A stretch of 64,000 nucleotides of DNA. It comes from Legionella drozanskii LLAP-1. GTDB taxonomy: Bacteria; Pseudomonadota; Gammaproteobacteria; Legionellales; Legionellaceae. The notes beneath the pieces are model-generated. The model did not search any database. It saw only the letters and a list, made by a program, of their open reading frames with translations, and was not told where the DNA came from. Shown here in pieces: positions 44,052-52,669 of the stretch. Positions within the stretch are counted from its first letter, which is position 1. Each line of letters opens with the position of its first letter. The translations under genes and the position numbers were made by a program. Location of the stretch: contig NZ_LNXY01000027.1 in the NCBI RefSeq assembly GCF_001467585.1, positions 505,988-569,987 on the forward strand. The letters are read 5' to 3'.

Positions 44052-45098
44052 TTACGCTGTAAACGGCAAATTGGGAACTATTCCATCTATTGCCTGTTGA
44101 TATGCAGCTTCTTTTGAAAAAAAAGTGCGATAAAAAGGTTTTAAACCTACGCTTAAAATATCGGTGAGTTTCTGATTAAAATCTCTTTCATGCCAATCTG
44201 CCCCATTCAAAGCACAAATTTCTAAAACTCCAGCGATCATTTCTCTATCTTTGCAATCAAACAATTTCTTACCTTGAAGTTCTTGACACAATACATGCAA
44301 TGCTTGATATCGATTGATTAATTTTTGTTGTTTGCTAGTAGGCTCATCGGGTGAGACAACCTCTCCTTTCTCAGTCACTTTTATCTCTTCTAACATTAAC
44401 TTATTTTGCAAACGCAATTTAAAACTCGTTACATTTTCTTTCAAAGCGCTTACGTTTTCAAAAGCTTGCACTAAAGGACAAAAAAAGTTAACCGCATCGG
44501 CATGCAATTTCAGCTGGATTTGCTGCACGCACCTGCGGAAATTTTCAAAAACATTGTCGCTCATAGCCGCTATGCTTTCTAATAACTCAAACTCATTCAT
44601 TGGGATGGTCATCACGACCATCCATCCAGGCTGATTCATATTCCTTTCTACAAGCTTGGAAAAATCGGAGGTATCTTGAAGAAAACTTACAAATTGAGTT
44701 GAATCGCTAATAGAAGTTATATCAATGGTCGTTTGAAAATTCACATCCATCTTAATTGCTAAAACAATGTTGATTAGGGCAAGAAAAGTAGTAAGGGTAT
44801 AGCCTATTTCGCCATAAGCAAGTGAGCGATGATATTGGATGTAGTTATATAAAAAATTAATTGGCAAGATATCCTTTTCACAGATATCGGTCTTGCTTAG
44901 CTCGTAGGCCCCCAGTTGAACTAGTTCATCTGCACCAAGAACCTTCTTCATCTGTTCGTATTTTTGATTTATAAAACGAGACAACTCCAGAGCCTTAAAA
45001 TAATCTCCCTCTCTTAACGCATCAACAAACTCCTGGGCACCGTCCATCTTTCGTCCTTGATCTCGGTCAGTTTGATCCCAGTATATCGATAAACTCAT
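44052..45098 (-). CDS. Unknown 348-residue protein (effector candidate)
   Basis: Not recognised. The protein is cytosolic-looking and mostly helical, with no signal peptide; one moderately hydrophobic stretch (YTLTTFLALINIVLAIKM, about residues 100-117) may be buried. A Lys-rich region before residue 255 and a C-terminus ending IDGIVPNLPFTA follow. It stands alone between convergent trmL and a divergent 76-residue gene. In a Dot/Icm-bearing genome, a stand-alone soluble protein without family is a possible effector, but no domain or translocation assay supports it here. Confidence 0.65.
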   Translation of the reverse strand: MSLSIYWDQTDRDQGRKMDGAQEFVDALREGDYFKALELSRFINQKYEQMKKVLGADELVQLGAYELSKTDICEKDILPINFLYNYIQYHRSLAYGEIGYTLTTFLALINIVLAIKMDVNFQTTIDITSISDSTQFVSFLQDTSDFSKLVERNMNQPGWMVVMTIPMNEFELLESIAAMSDNVFENFRRCVQQIQLKLHADAVNFFCPLVQAFENVSALKENVTSFKLRLQNKLMLEEIKVTEKGEVVSPDEPTSKQQKLINRYQALHVLCQELQGKKLFDCKDREMIAGVLEICALNGADWHERDFNQKLTDILSVGLKPFYRTFFSKEAAYQQAIDGIVPNLPFTA

Positions 45099-45214
45099 TT
45101 TAATCGCAAAAAAAAATTAAGACCTGAGCATTTACCAAGAAATTTTTAGATTTAATCTATTTAATATCCTATTCTTATAGTGAATGAATCAAAAAATTAT
45201 GAGAGAAAATAATC

Positions 45215-45445
45215 ATGCCGGAATATAGTTATAGGGGATTTCAGATTTCCTATGAGATAAATTCGTCTAAAAATCGTTTATACAAAGCGGATGGGAAAGT
45301 GATTAAGCAAGGAAAAGAACAATCTTCCGCACCACAAAAATTTCATACGGAACATTTTAGTGAAAAAGGTGCAAAGATAGAGATTAAAAAATTAATTGAA
45401 AATTATGTAGATTTTGAATGGGAAGAGTTCCATGAAATGCATTGA
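45215..45445 (+). CDS. Unknown 76-residue protein
   Basis: A small, charged protein starting MPEYSYRGFQISYEI and ending in an acidic patch (VDFEWEEFHEMH), with mixed Lys/Glu in the middle. No membrane segment or signal peptide. GAGAG precedes ATG 45215, though rather far (about nine bases). Probably a conserved small protein with a beta-rich N-terminal half; no family name can be supported. Confidence 0.6.
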   Translation: MPEYSYRGFQISYEINSSKNRLYKADGKVIKQGKEQSSAPQKFHTEHFSEKGAKIEIKKLIENYVDFEWEEFHEMH

Positions 45446-45515
45446 GTAGGCTAGCTCTAGCCCATTCAAATTCGCGCAACAATGGGCGTTGTTTCATGTT
45501 AAATTTCCCGCAAAG

Positions 45516-45552
45516 AATGTAGCAGCTGTCTTGAAAAGACAATTGCTACATT
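45516..45552. terminator. Long hairpin between two convergent genes
   Basis: Outer stem AATGTAGCA / TGCTACATT (45516-45524, 45544-45552) and inner stem TGTCTT / AAGACA with a GAA loop, separated by two-base bulges. Likely a bidirectional terminator for the 76-residue gene and the DUF883 gene; no strong T tract. Confidence 0.55.
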
Positions 45553-45569
45553 TGCAAGCTGGATACTAA

Positions 45570-45839
45570 TTATTTTCGCAAAAATAGTCGGCCTAATAGA
45601 AAACCAATCCCTGCAGCGACCGTTAAAGCTGATAGAGGGCTTTCATGGACCTTTTGTACAACTTTATCCGAATGTTCTTTTATATTTCCATGCAAATGAT
45701 CAAATTGGCTTCTGCCTTCGTCATATATTTGGCCACCCAATTTTTTAGCCTCTTGGTAGACATGATCAGCTTGCTCAGCAATTTCTTCTCGGTGGGAACT
45801 ATATTGATTAAGTTTGGATTTATTAGGTTCAATGTTCAT
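45570..45839 (-). CDS. DUF883 (ElaB/YqjD/YgaM) family protein
   Basis: An 89-residue protein with a helical, charged body and a C-terminal glycine-zipper membrane helix ending in Arg/Lys (SALTVAAGIGFLLGRLFLRK). This is the ElaB/YqjD layout; YqjD tethers inactive ribosomes to the inner membrane in E. coli stationary phase, ElaB is stress-related. Function here is inferred only from family. It follows the phasin gene by 30 bp. Confidence 0.88.
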   Translation of the reverse strand: MNIEPNKSKLNQYSSHREEIAEQADHVYQEAKKLGGQIYDEGRSQFDHLHGNIKEHSDKVVQKVHESPLSALTVAAGIGFLLGRLFLRK

Positions 45840-45869
45840 TTTAGTTTCCTTAAAATAAGATATAACTAA

Positions 45870-46205
45870 TCAATTCATTTTTCTCTTAGTCGTTTTTGGT
45901 TTCTTGCTCATGGCTGATTTAGCTTCCCGCATGGTTCGCTCAGCATTTTCTCGAATTTCTGCGGTAGCAGAGAACAAATTTTTCTCTAAAATTTCAGTAG
46001 CCTCTTCTAAATAATCAAGCACTTTATGACCATTCTCTATAAAAACACTTACTTGCTTTTCAAAAATATCTTGTGGCTGTCTTAACCGTGCCCATTCCTC
46101 AGGTTTAATATAGGACATACTTTGTACAGTCTTAATATTTAACTGAACCAATTCCTGCATAGGAATTTGAAGTCGTTTATAAGTATCTTTCATTTTATTT
46201 TGCAT
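45870..46205 (-). CDS. Phasin-family protein
   Basis: A 111-residue helical protein of the phasin family: MQELVQLNIKTVQSMSYIKPEEWARLRQPQDIFEKQVSVFIENG with an A/E/K-rich helix and a Lys-rich tail (KKPKTTKRKMN). Phasins coat polyhydroxyalkanoate granules, and Legionellaceae store PHB. ATG 46205 is preferred (AAGGAG six bases upstream) over an in-frame ATG at 46226. Confidence 0.85.
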   Translation of the reverse strand: MQNKMKDTYKRLQIPMQELVQLNIKTVQSMSYIKPEEWARLRQPQDIFEKQVSVFIENGHKVLDYLEEATEILEKNLFSATAEIRENAERTMREAKSAMSKKPKTTKRKMN

Positions 46206-46384
46206 GGCATTCTCCTTATGCTGCAACGCACAATATAAGTTTAGTTGTCTAATATCACCTTGTCCAATTTATTCGATGAACCGAAAAAAAAAAAAGAAAT
46301 AACCGCTTTCACTTGACGCAACGAGGGATAATATTCCTATAATTTTTCTCGTAATATCAACTATTCAGACAGACGAGGTTAAGT

Positions 46385-46894
46385 ATGACGGAGCGATACA
46401 CCTTTGCAGAGATTAATGAGCTAACTGCTGACCGCATCATAGAACTGGGTGGAAAACCGATTAATCTTTATCGAATTTTAGCAAATCAACCTGAAATGTT
46501 GGATGCCTGGTTAGAGTTTGCCTATAGCATACGGTTTTTAGCGAAGACAGCACGACCGCTAAGAGAATTAATGATTTTAAGAACTGCACAACTACAGAAT
46601 TCGGCTTACGAATGGTATCAACATAGAAAGATGGCCACTGCCGCTGGAGTCGATGAACATCAAGTTGCTGAATTACCTATGTGGCGTTCCTCTAATGCAT
46701 TTAGCGCAAAAGAAAAAGCCGCCTTAAGCCTAACAGAGGCGATAGTACAAGGCCAGGTCAGTGATGACATTCATGCAGAAGCCGCACAGCATTTTACCCA
46801 AGCAGAAATGATTGAATTAGTAATGACGGCTAGTTTTTACTCGATGGTGCCTCGAGTTTTATCCGCCTTAGCAGTAAAAATAGAAGGTAGATAA
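46385..46894 (+). CDS. Carboxymuconolactone decarboxylase (AhpD-like) family protein
   Basis: A 169-residue CMD-family protein. The core ELMILRTAQLQNSAYEWYQHRKMATAAGV matches the family, with Glu and His of the YEWxxH motif intact but no CxxC redox pair, so an AhpD-type peroxidase function is unlikely. The substrate is unknown. It is monocistronic and convergent with a lipoprotein gene. Confidence 0.87.
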   Translation: MTERYTFAEINELTADRIIELGGKPINLYRILANQPEMLDAWLEFAYSIRFLAKTARPLRELMILRTAQLQNSAYEWYQHRKMATAAGVDEHQVAELPMWRSSNAFSAKEKAALSLTEAIVQGQVSDDIHAEAAQHFTQAEMIELVMTASFYSMVPRVLSALAVKIEGR

Positions 46895-46924
46895 TCAGGA
46901 GAAGTCGTCTTAAATCTATATTCC

Positions 46925-46950
46925 TGGACTCCCGCTTTCGCGGGAATCCA
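46925..46950. terminator. Hairpin between convergent genes (dispersed-repeat type)
   Basis: TGGACTCCCGC / GCGGGAATCCA, an eleven-base stem with one C-A mismatch, has a TTTC loop. Such GGATTCCCGC...GCGGGAATCC units are common intergenic repeats in many bacteria; this one sits between the CMD gene and the lipoprotein and probably ends both transcripts. Confidence 0.6.
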
Positions 46951-46982
46951 AGAATAACCTTGAACTACATTACTCAATGAGG

Positions 46983-47387
46983 TTATTCTAATCCAATTAA
47001 TTTGGACGGGCAGCGATAAGCATTTCCTAAATTAGTTACGTTAGTTTGCTGAGAACCGCCACTCATGAAACCACCATGGCGATCAAATGATCCACTCATT
47101 GATCCGGTGACTCCTGCTCGATTAGTTACTAGTTGTATATAATTTGCACCTAATTTCACCGCTTTATTCTTAAGATCATTCATCGCACCTTCTTCTAGGT
47201 TACGATTGGAAGTAAATCCGCCGGTAAAGAAATTACCCTGGTTACCGACCACTTGACCTAGATACTTGCATCCTTTAGGAACGGGATTAGGCGAAGCAAT
47301 GATACGAGCTGCCTGCGGATCGGGAGGAATCGATGCGCAACCACTGATAATAAGAGTAATCGCAGAGATAGAAAGTAATTTCTTCAT
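46983..47387 (-). CDS. DUF4156-type lipoprotein
   Basis: A 134-residue lipoprotein with a signal peptide and lipobox LIISGC (Cys about residue 17). The mature part (GCKYLGQVVGNQGNFFTGGFTS, then NDLKNKAVKLGANYIQLVTNRA) fits the DUF4156 pattern. Function unknown. ATG 47387 is preferred since it directly precedes the signal sequence with AAGG upstream; an in-frame start at 47420 adds a hydrophilic extension. Confidence 0.85.
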   Translation of the reverse strand: MKKLLSISAITLIISGCASIPPDPQAARIIASPNPVPKGCKYLGQVVGNQGNFFTGGFTSNRNLEEGAMNDLKNKAVKLGANYIQLVTNRAGVTGSMSGSFDRHGGFMSGGSQQTNVTNLGNAYRCPSKLIGLE

Positions 47388-47544
47388 TTTTACAACCTTA
47401 TTGTTAGATATTTTTTGCACACTAGAATCAAACTAGCATCAAGATATTACTCTATTTTAAAACCAATAAACAGAACCTATTTATTCAATTTTACTAAGGA
47501 AGGTAGTAACTGTCATGAGATTCTGTCCTCCTGTCCAAGCGACT

Positions 47545-47566
47545 CTCCGCGGCGGTGACCGCGGGG
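47545..47566. repeat. REP-like GC-rich hairpin
   Basis: CTCCGCGG / CCGCGGGG with a CGGTGA loop. Its reverse strand (CCCCGCGGTCACCGCC...) resembles the hairpin at 43994-44021, including the GTCACC loop. The 217-bp spacer 47388-47604 otherwise holds only the beta-helix gene terminator and AT-rich sequence. Confidence 0.55.
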
Positions 47567-47583
47567 TTGATTTGTTCAACAGA

Positions 47584-47600
47584 GCCACTTAAACAGTGGC
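47584..47600 (-). terminator. Terminator hairpin of the beta-helix protein gene
   Basis: A six-base GCCACT / AGTGGC stem with a five-base loop, just past the stop of the beta-helix gene, followed on the minus strand by TCTGTTG. A short T tract only, so moderate support. Confidence 0.5.
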
Positions 47601-47604
47601 ACTC

Positions 47605-49827
47605 TTAACTTTTAACAGGAACAGGGCAGAAACTCAGACCTACAGCGCCTGGGATATTTGCTGGGTTGTAGACAGCAACATTATCATCTATATCCGCTTT
47701 ATTGTTGGTAAATAAATTTAAAGCAAGACAAACCTGAGCTTGATTCATGGTCAATGGTGTACCTGCTGAACCACCTATTAATATTGCTCCCCCGCGATCA
47801 GGCTCTCCCACTGAGGAACTTATAGCAATATTTCCTGTAAAAGCATTACTAGAAATCTTAGCATTTCCAGAAAGATCAACAGCAATTGCTCCTCCTCCTG
47901 GTGCCATAGTGGTTACTGTACCACTGTTGTTATTACTAAATTGATTAGCTATTTGGTTAAAGAAGAATAGAGGCGAGGAGGTACCCGCTGGTACTCCCAC
48001 AATTGCATTATTTGCAAAAACATTATTTACAATTCGCGATTGTGTGGGCAGAGGAACACCAAATACAGAATTCCCAAAATTAGAGGAAAAAATTGCCCCG
48101 CCTTGCAATTGCGCTGCATTACCAGAAAAAGAAGATTGCGTTACTGTTGTAGCGATGGAGTCCAAATAAATTGCTCCCCCAACACCCCCGAGATTGTGAG
48201 TAAATTCGCAGCCACTAATCAGTGCTTGTGAACCTGCATTGGGGAGTATTCCAAAAACATTGACCCCTCCTCCTCCAAATGCTGCGGCAAAATTATTTGC
48301 AAACTTTGAGCTTGTAACAGTTAAAAAATGAGGGCTACCATCATCAAAAGGAACGTGGAAGAAAATGGCTCCGCCACCGAAACCTGTAGAAGTAGTTACA
48401 TTTCGTGTAAAAATTGAATTAGATACTGATAAATTAGTATTAATAGTACCAATGGCTCCGCCGCTAGAATCTGACTCAGGACCTAACAATGCATTATTAT
48501 TGAAACTACAGGATGAAACAGTGAGGGCTGCAGAATCCTTACTTCGAATAGCTCCACCATTACGAAAAGCAGCATTTCCCTCAAATTGACTTGAACTAAC
48601 GTTAAAGCTGGCACCAATCATAGCTGTCAAAGCCCCGCCACTTCCGCCCGGGAATAGAGCAACGTTATTAAAAAACTGTGAATAATTAATAGTTATTGAG
48701 GTACCAAAATCTACTGCTGCAGCAGCCCCTCCCCCTGAACTTAAAGCAAGAAGCACTCCTGCTAAGGTCTCTGTCACCGATGAGTTAACACCATCACTTG
48801 CATTCTGGTCAAAGAGCACTCTACTTAGTTCAACGGTTGAGCCATAGCGAGCTAAAAGACCTCCACCTGCAGCATGCGCGAAATCTAAACTTAGGAGTAC
48901 ATTGTTCGTTCCCAAAACTCCTTGATCCGGGCCATTGGCGAATCCACCTCTGACAATCAAGCTATCAAGTTTAACATTCTTAGACCCTGAACCCGGAGGA
49001 ATATCATCGCCAACCATAATCACATGCCAAACTCTATCGTTGCTAGGGGTATAGGGAGTCAGGCAATTGGAAGCCATATCACCACATAAAATTGTGGGAT
49101 GAAGTAATCCATTTCTTTCTTCGCGTAAAGTTTCATTCCCGAGAAAACCTCCATAGATGGCCGTATCAGCTCCTATACGGAAAGTTCTTAGCTTAGGAGT
49201 ATTAACTCCAAAAGCACCACCCACAACTCCTTGAACGGAATAGACTTGAGTAGGTTTATACACCCCCCTTGCTACCCAAATTTCTACTGCACTCGCATTG
49301 AGCGCAGCAGCTTCTAGCGCGGATTGTAAATTATTAAATGCGGTAGCCCAACTCCTTCCATTACCATTTACAGCTAAACTTCCATTAACGAAGAGTCTTG
49401 TCGCCGCTGCTGTAGTGACGTTCAAGACATCTGAGGCGCTCGGTTGATAACACTGTAAAGGATTGCCTTGGCTGCAAACCACAGGACCTCCGGATAAATT
49501 ATTTGGTATGTCGCTGCCATTCACTTGCAAAACTAAGGTACAGGATTGTAAATACCCTAATGGAAAAGGGTTACCACAGATTCCGAATCCTGACGACATT
49601 TGGGTGATACCGGGAATCGGTTGCATGACTAAAGTATGTGATTTATTTGATTGATTAGTTACGAGATACTTAATTGTTGCAGTTCCCGTTGGACTCAATG
49701 TAATTTTGGATGGAAAACTTGGATCTGGCGTAAATGTCCATAAAGGAACGCCAGCCTGAGCTACAGTGAAAAAATTCAAACTAATTAAACTAAGACCTAA
49801 TAGAGGCAACAAACGCAATAATTTCAT
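47605..49827 (-). CDS. Secreted right-handed parallel beta-helix repeat protein
   Basis: A 740-residue exported protein. The signal peptide ends SLNFFTVAQA-GV. An N-terminal beta domain (about 26-135) with several Cys precedes NGNGRSWATAFNNLQSALEAA and EIWVARGVYKPTQ, the start of a beta-helix. The rest is built from repeats like GGGAIF...VSNSIFTRN and FNNNALLG, resembling polymorphic outer-membrane protein passenger repeats. No autotransporter barrel or C-terminal Phe motif is visible, so surface retention must be by other means. Possible adhesin or carbohydrate-active protein. Confidence 0.85.
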   Translation of the reverse strand: MKLLRLLPLLGLSLISLNFFTVAQAGVPLWTFTPDPSFPSKITLSPTGTATIKYLVTNQSNKSHTLVMQPIPGITQMSSGFGICGNPFPLGYLQSCTLVLQVNGSDIPNNLSGGPVVCSQGNPLQCYQPSASDVLNVTTAAATRLFVNGSLAVNGNGRSWATAFNNLQSALEAAALNASAVEIWVARGVYKPTQVYSVQGVVGGAFGVNTPKLRTFRIGADTAIYGGFLGNETLREERNGLLHPTILCGDMASNCLTPYTPSNDRVWHVIMVGDDIPPGSGSKNVKLDSLIVRGGFANGPDQGVLGTNNVLLSLDFAHAAGGGLLARYGSTVELSRVLFDQNASDGVNSSVTETLAGVLLALSSGGGAAAAVDFGTSITINYSQFFNNVALFPGGSGGALTAMIGASFNVSSSQFEGNAAFRNGGAIRSKDSAALTVSSCSFNNNALLGPESDSSGGAIGTINTNLSVSNSIFTRNVTTSTGFGGGAIFFHVPFDDGSPHFLTVTSSKFANNFAAAFGGGGVNVFGILPNAGSQALISGCEFTHNLGGVGGAIYLDSIATTVTQSSFSGNAAQLQGGAIFSSNFGNSVFGVPLPTQSRIVNNVFANNAIVGVPAGTSSPLFFFNQIANQFSNNNSGTVTTMAPGGGAIAVDLSGNAKISSNAFTGNIAISSSVGEPDRGGAILIGGSAGTPLTMNQAQVCLALNLFTNNKADIDDNVAVYNPANIPGAVGLSFCPVPVKS

Positions 49828-50166
49828 AATGTATCCCTACGCGACATTTCAGGCCGCAAACCTTAACCGGCTCTACAGAGGTGAAAATGGTAAAGCATCT
49901 AAACATAGAAAGTTATATATATCAATACCATTAACTTTAGTTTTACCGCCCAGTTCAGGGTAAGAAAAAGTATTACTTCTTTTGATAGAAAACAAAGTTA
50001 AGCACTATAGAAACTCCCAAACAGCAAGTGGAGGAGACAGTTACCAAACACTCCTTCGCGGGCCAAGAAAAATCCCTCCGGATATCTCGGTTTCTTTGAT
50101 CAGGGGAACGTCTCAAAGCGGGCCTTTTGAATTCAGCTATCAATTTAGGTTCTTAAAATGAAAGCA
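49828..50166. other. 339-bp spacer without a convincing gene
   Basis: The spacer lies between the ligD stop and the start of the beta-helix gene. It should contain the promoter of the latter on the minus strand (an AT-rich run near 49912-49925) but no clear hexamer pair. Nothing else of note was seen. Confidence 0.4.
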
Positions 50167-52629
50167 CTATTCCAGCTCATCCAACCTTAAAGACTGCCGA
50201 ATAGTGTAAAACTCTTTCCAAGGATCCGATTTTAATTTCGCTAATCGTTTGGGGAGGGTACGAACAGTATAAAAGGTCTCTGCAAAATTATCGCTTAACT
50301 CATCCCAACTAATTGGAGTAGCGACTGGAGCGTGAAGCCTGGCGCGGGTTGAATAGGGGGCAATTGCTGTGGCGTCGTGTTGATTACGCAAATAATCGAC
50401 AAAAATTTTCCCTTTTCTTTTTACTTTTGCCATTTTGCTAACGTATTTTTCCGGGTTCCTTTTTTCCAAATATTCAGCAAAAATACGAGTAAAATTCTTC
50501 ACCTCATCCCAATGGAATTCAGGTTTTATTGGTATGACTATGTGAAGCCCCTTCCCTCCTGTCGTTTTTACAAAAGATCTAAGCTGATACTGTCTTAATT
50601 GCTCTTTGATATCAAACGCTGCCTCAACAACCATTTTCCACTCAACATCAGGCCCGGGATCCAAATCAAAAATAAGAATATCAGGATACTCAAGATGTTC
50701 GATTTTACTTCCCCAGGGATGAATTTCTAATACGCCCATCTGCACTAAATTAAGCAGCCCGGCTTTATTATCCAGATAAATATATTGCTCCACGGTACCA
50801 TTTTTATTTTCAACAGGAATGCTATGCAATTTTTTACCGGATTTATTGAGGTGTTTTTGATAAAAACACTCTTCGTACCCAGAGGGACATCGCACTAAAG
50901 TTAATGGCCGATGACTTATATAAGGTAAAATATAATCACTGATTTCATCATAATAATGATAAAGATCTTGCTTGGTAATTTTATCCTCTTTATACAGAAT
51001 TTTTTCTGGATGAGTCAGCTGCAAAGAACTCGATAAAGAAGCGTTCGATTTAATTGCTTCTATCGATGTTTCTTTCTCTGCGGTTACTTCTTTTGATTTT
51101 TTATCCATTCGCAATCCTTTGAAACTTGGATGTCTTAATCTCCCCTCCTGGGTCCATTGTGAAAACTCAACTTCAACAACCAGTTTTGGTTCAACCCAGG
51201 TGGCAACTTTTGCTTCTGGAGGAAGCGTCCTAAAAGGATTTTTTTTGCTAATTAGCGGTTTTAACTCATCATAAACCGCTTTTAAAGATGCCGCAGAGAA
51301 TCCAGTTCCGACATTGCCGGTGAATACCAACTCGCCCTCTTCGTTAAATACACCTAGATAAAGTGAACCAAAATATTCTCGTGATCGCTTAGGTTTTGAA
51401 AATCCGCCCACTACAAACTCCTGTCGGCTTGAACACTTAATTTTCAACCAAGATTTATTACGTTTACCGATATAACGACTATCCACGCGTTTCGATACGA
51501 TTCCTTCCAAATCAAACTCGCAGGCCCGTTCCAGCATTTCTTCACCGTGTCCCACAATGTGGTTGCTGTATTTGATGGAGGAAGGCGCTTCTTGCAACAG
51601 TGAAGCCAAAATCGTTTTTCGTTCAATAAGCGGTAAGGAACGTAAATCATATTTTTCAAGGTATAACAGATCGAAAATATAATAATAAAAATGAACATTT
51701 TTTTCTGATTTGATAGCGTTTTGCAATAATTGAAAATTTGAGCGGCTGTTTTTATCCAAAATGACAATTTCGCCATCAAAAATACCCTTCGTAAGGGGAA
51801 GTTTTTGGATATCGGGGATCAAACTTTTAAATTCCTTTGTCCAATCTTTTTCATTCCGAGAAAAGAACTGCAGATCCTTTCCTTTTTTCACAGCAAACAT
51901 ACGATAGCCATCTAATTTTACCTCATGCAACCACTCATCTCCTTGCGGCGCTTTATCGACTAAAGTTGCTAATTGGGCAGATATCTTTTGTGGAAATAGA
52001 CTAGAAGAGCCTAACTTTGCTTTTAATTCGGAGTTAATATCCTTGGACTTATAACCTTTTTTAGTCCAGATGCCATCATAATGGAGACTAATTTCTTCCA
52101 TCGATTGATGATGAAGCACACTGAGCGATTCTTCTTGAGTAATATCATAATTTTCTTCGGATTTAGCGTATTGATCCTTGTATTTAATCAAAAACCATTC
52201 TTTCTCTTTAAAACGAATTAAATCCCAACGACCTTGTAATTTTTTAGCAATTAATTCAAAACGAAGATGTCCTTTTTGATAGGCTTTGACGGCATCATCA
52301 TCCAGCGAATGCCACTGTCCTTCATCCCATAACATGACAGTACCACCGCCATACTCTCCTTTGGGAATAATGCCTTCAAAGGTTCCATATTCAATTGGAT
52401 GATCTTCAACATGAATCGCCAAGCGCTTTACTTTAGAGTCAAGACAGGGTCCTTTTGGAACAGCCCAACTTTTAAGTACCCCTTCCAATTCCAAACGAAA
52501 ATCATAATGCAGATGACTTGCCGCATGCTTTTGGATGACAAAAAGGGAATTTTTAGTGCTATGCACTTGGCCCTTCGGTTCGCGTGTTTTTTTAAAATTC
52601 CTTTTTTTATGATAGCTATCGAGACTCAT
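50167..52629 (-). CDS. ligD: Multidomain ATP-dependent DNA ligase LigD
   Basis: An 820-residue bacterial NHEJ ligase with three modules: an N-terminal 3'-phosphoesterase (FVIQKHAASHLHYDFRLELE through FEGIIPKGEYGGGTVMLWD), a central ATP-dependent ligase with the nucleophile Lys in EVKLDGYR (about residue 236), and a C-terminal archaeo-eukaryotic primase-type polymerase (IFDLDPGPDVEW, TTGGKGLHIVIP). The order phosphoesterase-ligase-polymerase is that of Pseudomonas LigD. All motifs look intact. No ku gene is adjacent or in the window. Confidence 0.95.
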   Translation of the reverse strand: MSLDSYHKKRNFKKTREPKGQVHSTKNSLFVIQKHAASHLHYDFRLELEGVLKSWAVPKGPCLDSKVKRLAIHVEDHPIEYGTFEGIIPKGEYGGGTVMLWDEGQWHSLDDDAVKAYQKGHLRFELIAKKLQGRWDLIRFKEKEWFLIKYKDQYAKSEENYDITQEESLSVLHHQSMEEISLHYDGIWTKKGYKSKDINSELKAKLGSSSLFPQKISAQLATLVDKAPQGDEWLHEVKLDGYRMFAVKKGKDLQFFSRNEKDWTKEFKSLIPDIQKLPLTKGIFDGEIVILDKNSRSNFQLLQNAIKSEKNVHFYYYIFDLLYLEKYDLRSLPLIERKTILASLLQEAPSSIKYSNHIVGHGEEMLERACEFDLEGIVSKRVDSRYIGKRNKSWLKIKCSSRQEFVVGGFSKPKRSREYFGSLYLGVFNEEGELVFTGNVGTGFSAASLKAVYDELKPLISKKNPFRTLPPEAKVATWVEPKLVVEVEFSQWTQEGRLRHPSFKGLRMDKKSKEVTAEKETSIEAIKSNASLSSSLQLTHPEKILYKEDKITKQDLYHYYDEISDYILPYISHRPLTLVRCPSGYEECFYQKHLNKSGKKLHSIPVENKNGTVEQYIYLDNKAGLLNLVQMGVLEIHPWGSKIEHLEYPDILIFDLDPGPDVEWKMVVEAAFDIKEQLRQYQLRSFVKTTGGKGLHIVIPIKPEFHWDEVKNFTRIFAEYLEKRNPEKYVSKMAKVKRKGKIFVDYLRNQHDATAIAPYSTRARLHAPVATPISWDELSDNFAETFYTVRTLPKRLAKLKSDPWKEFYTIRQSLRLDELE

Positions 52630-52669
52630 AGAGTATCCTTACTGCTAGGGCCATGGCCGAATACAGTAA

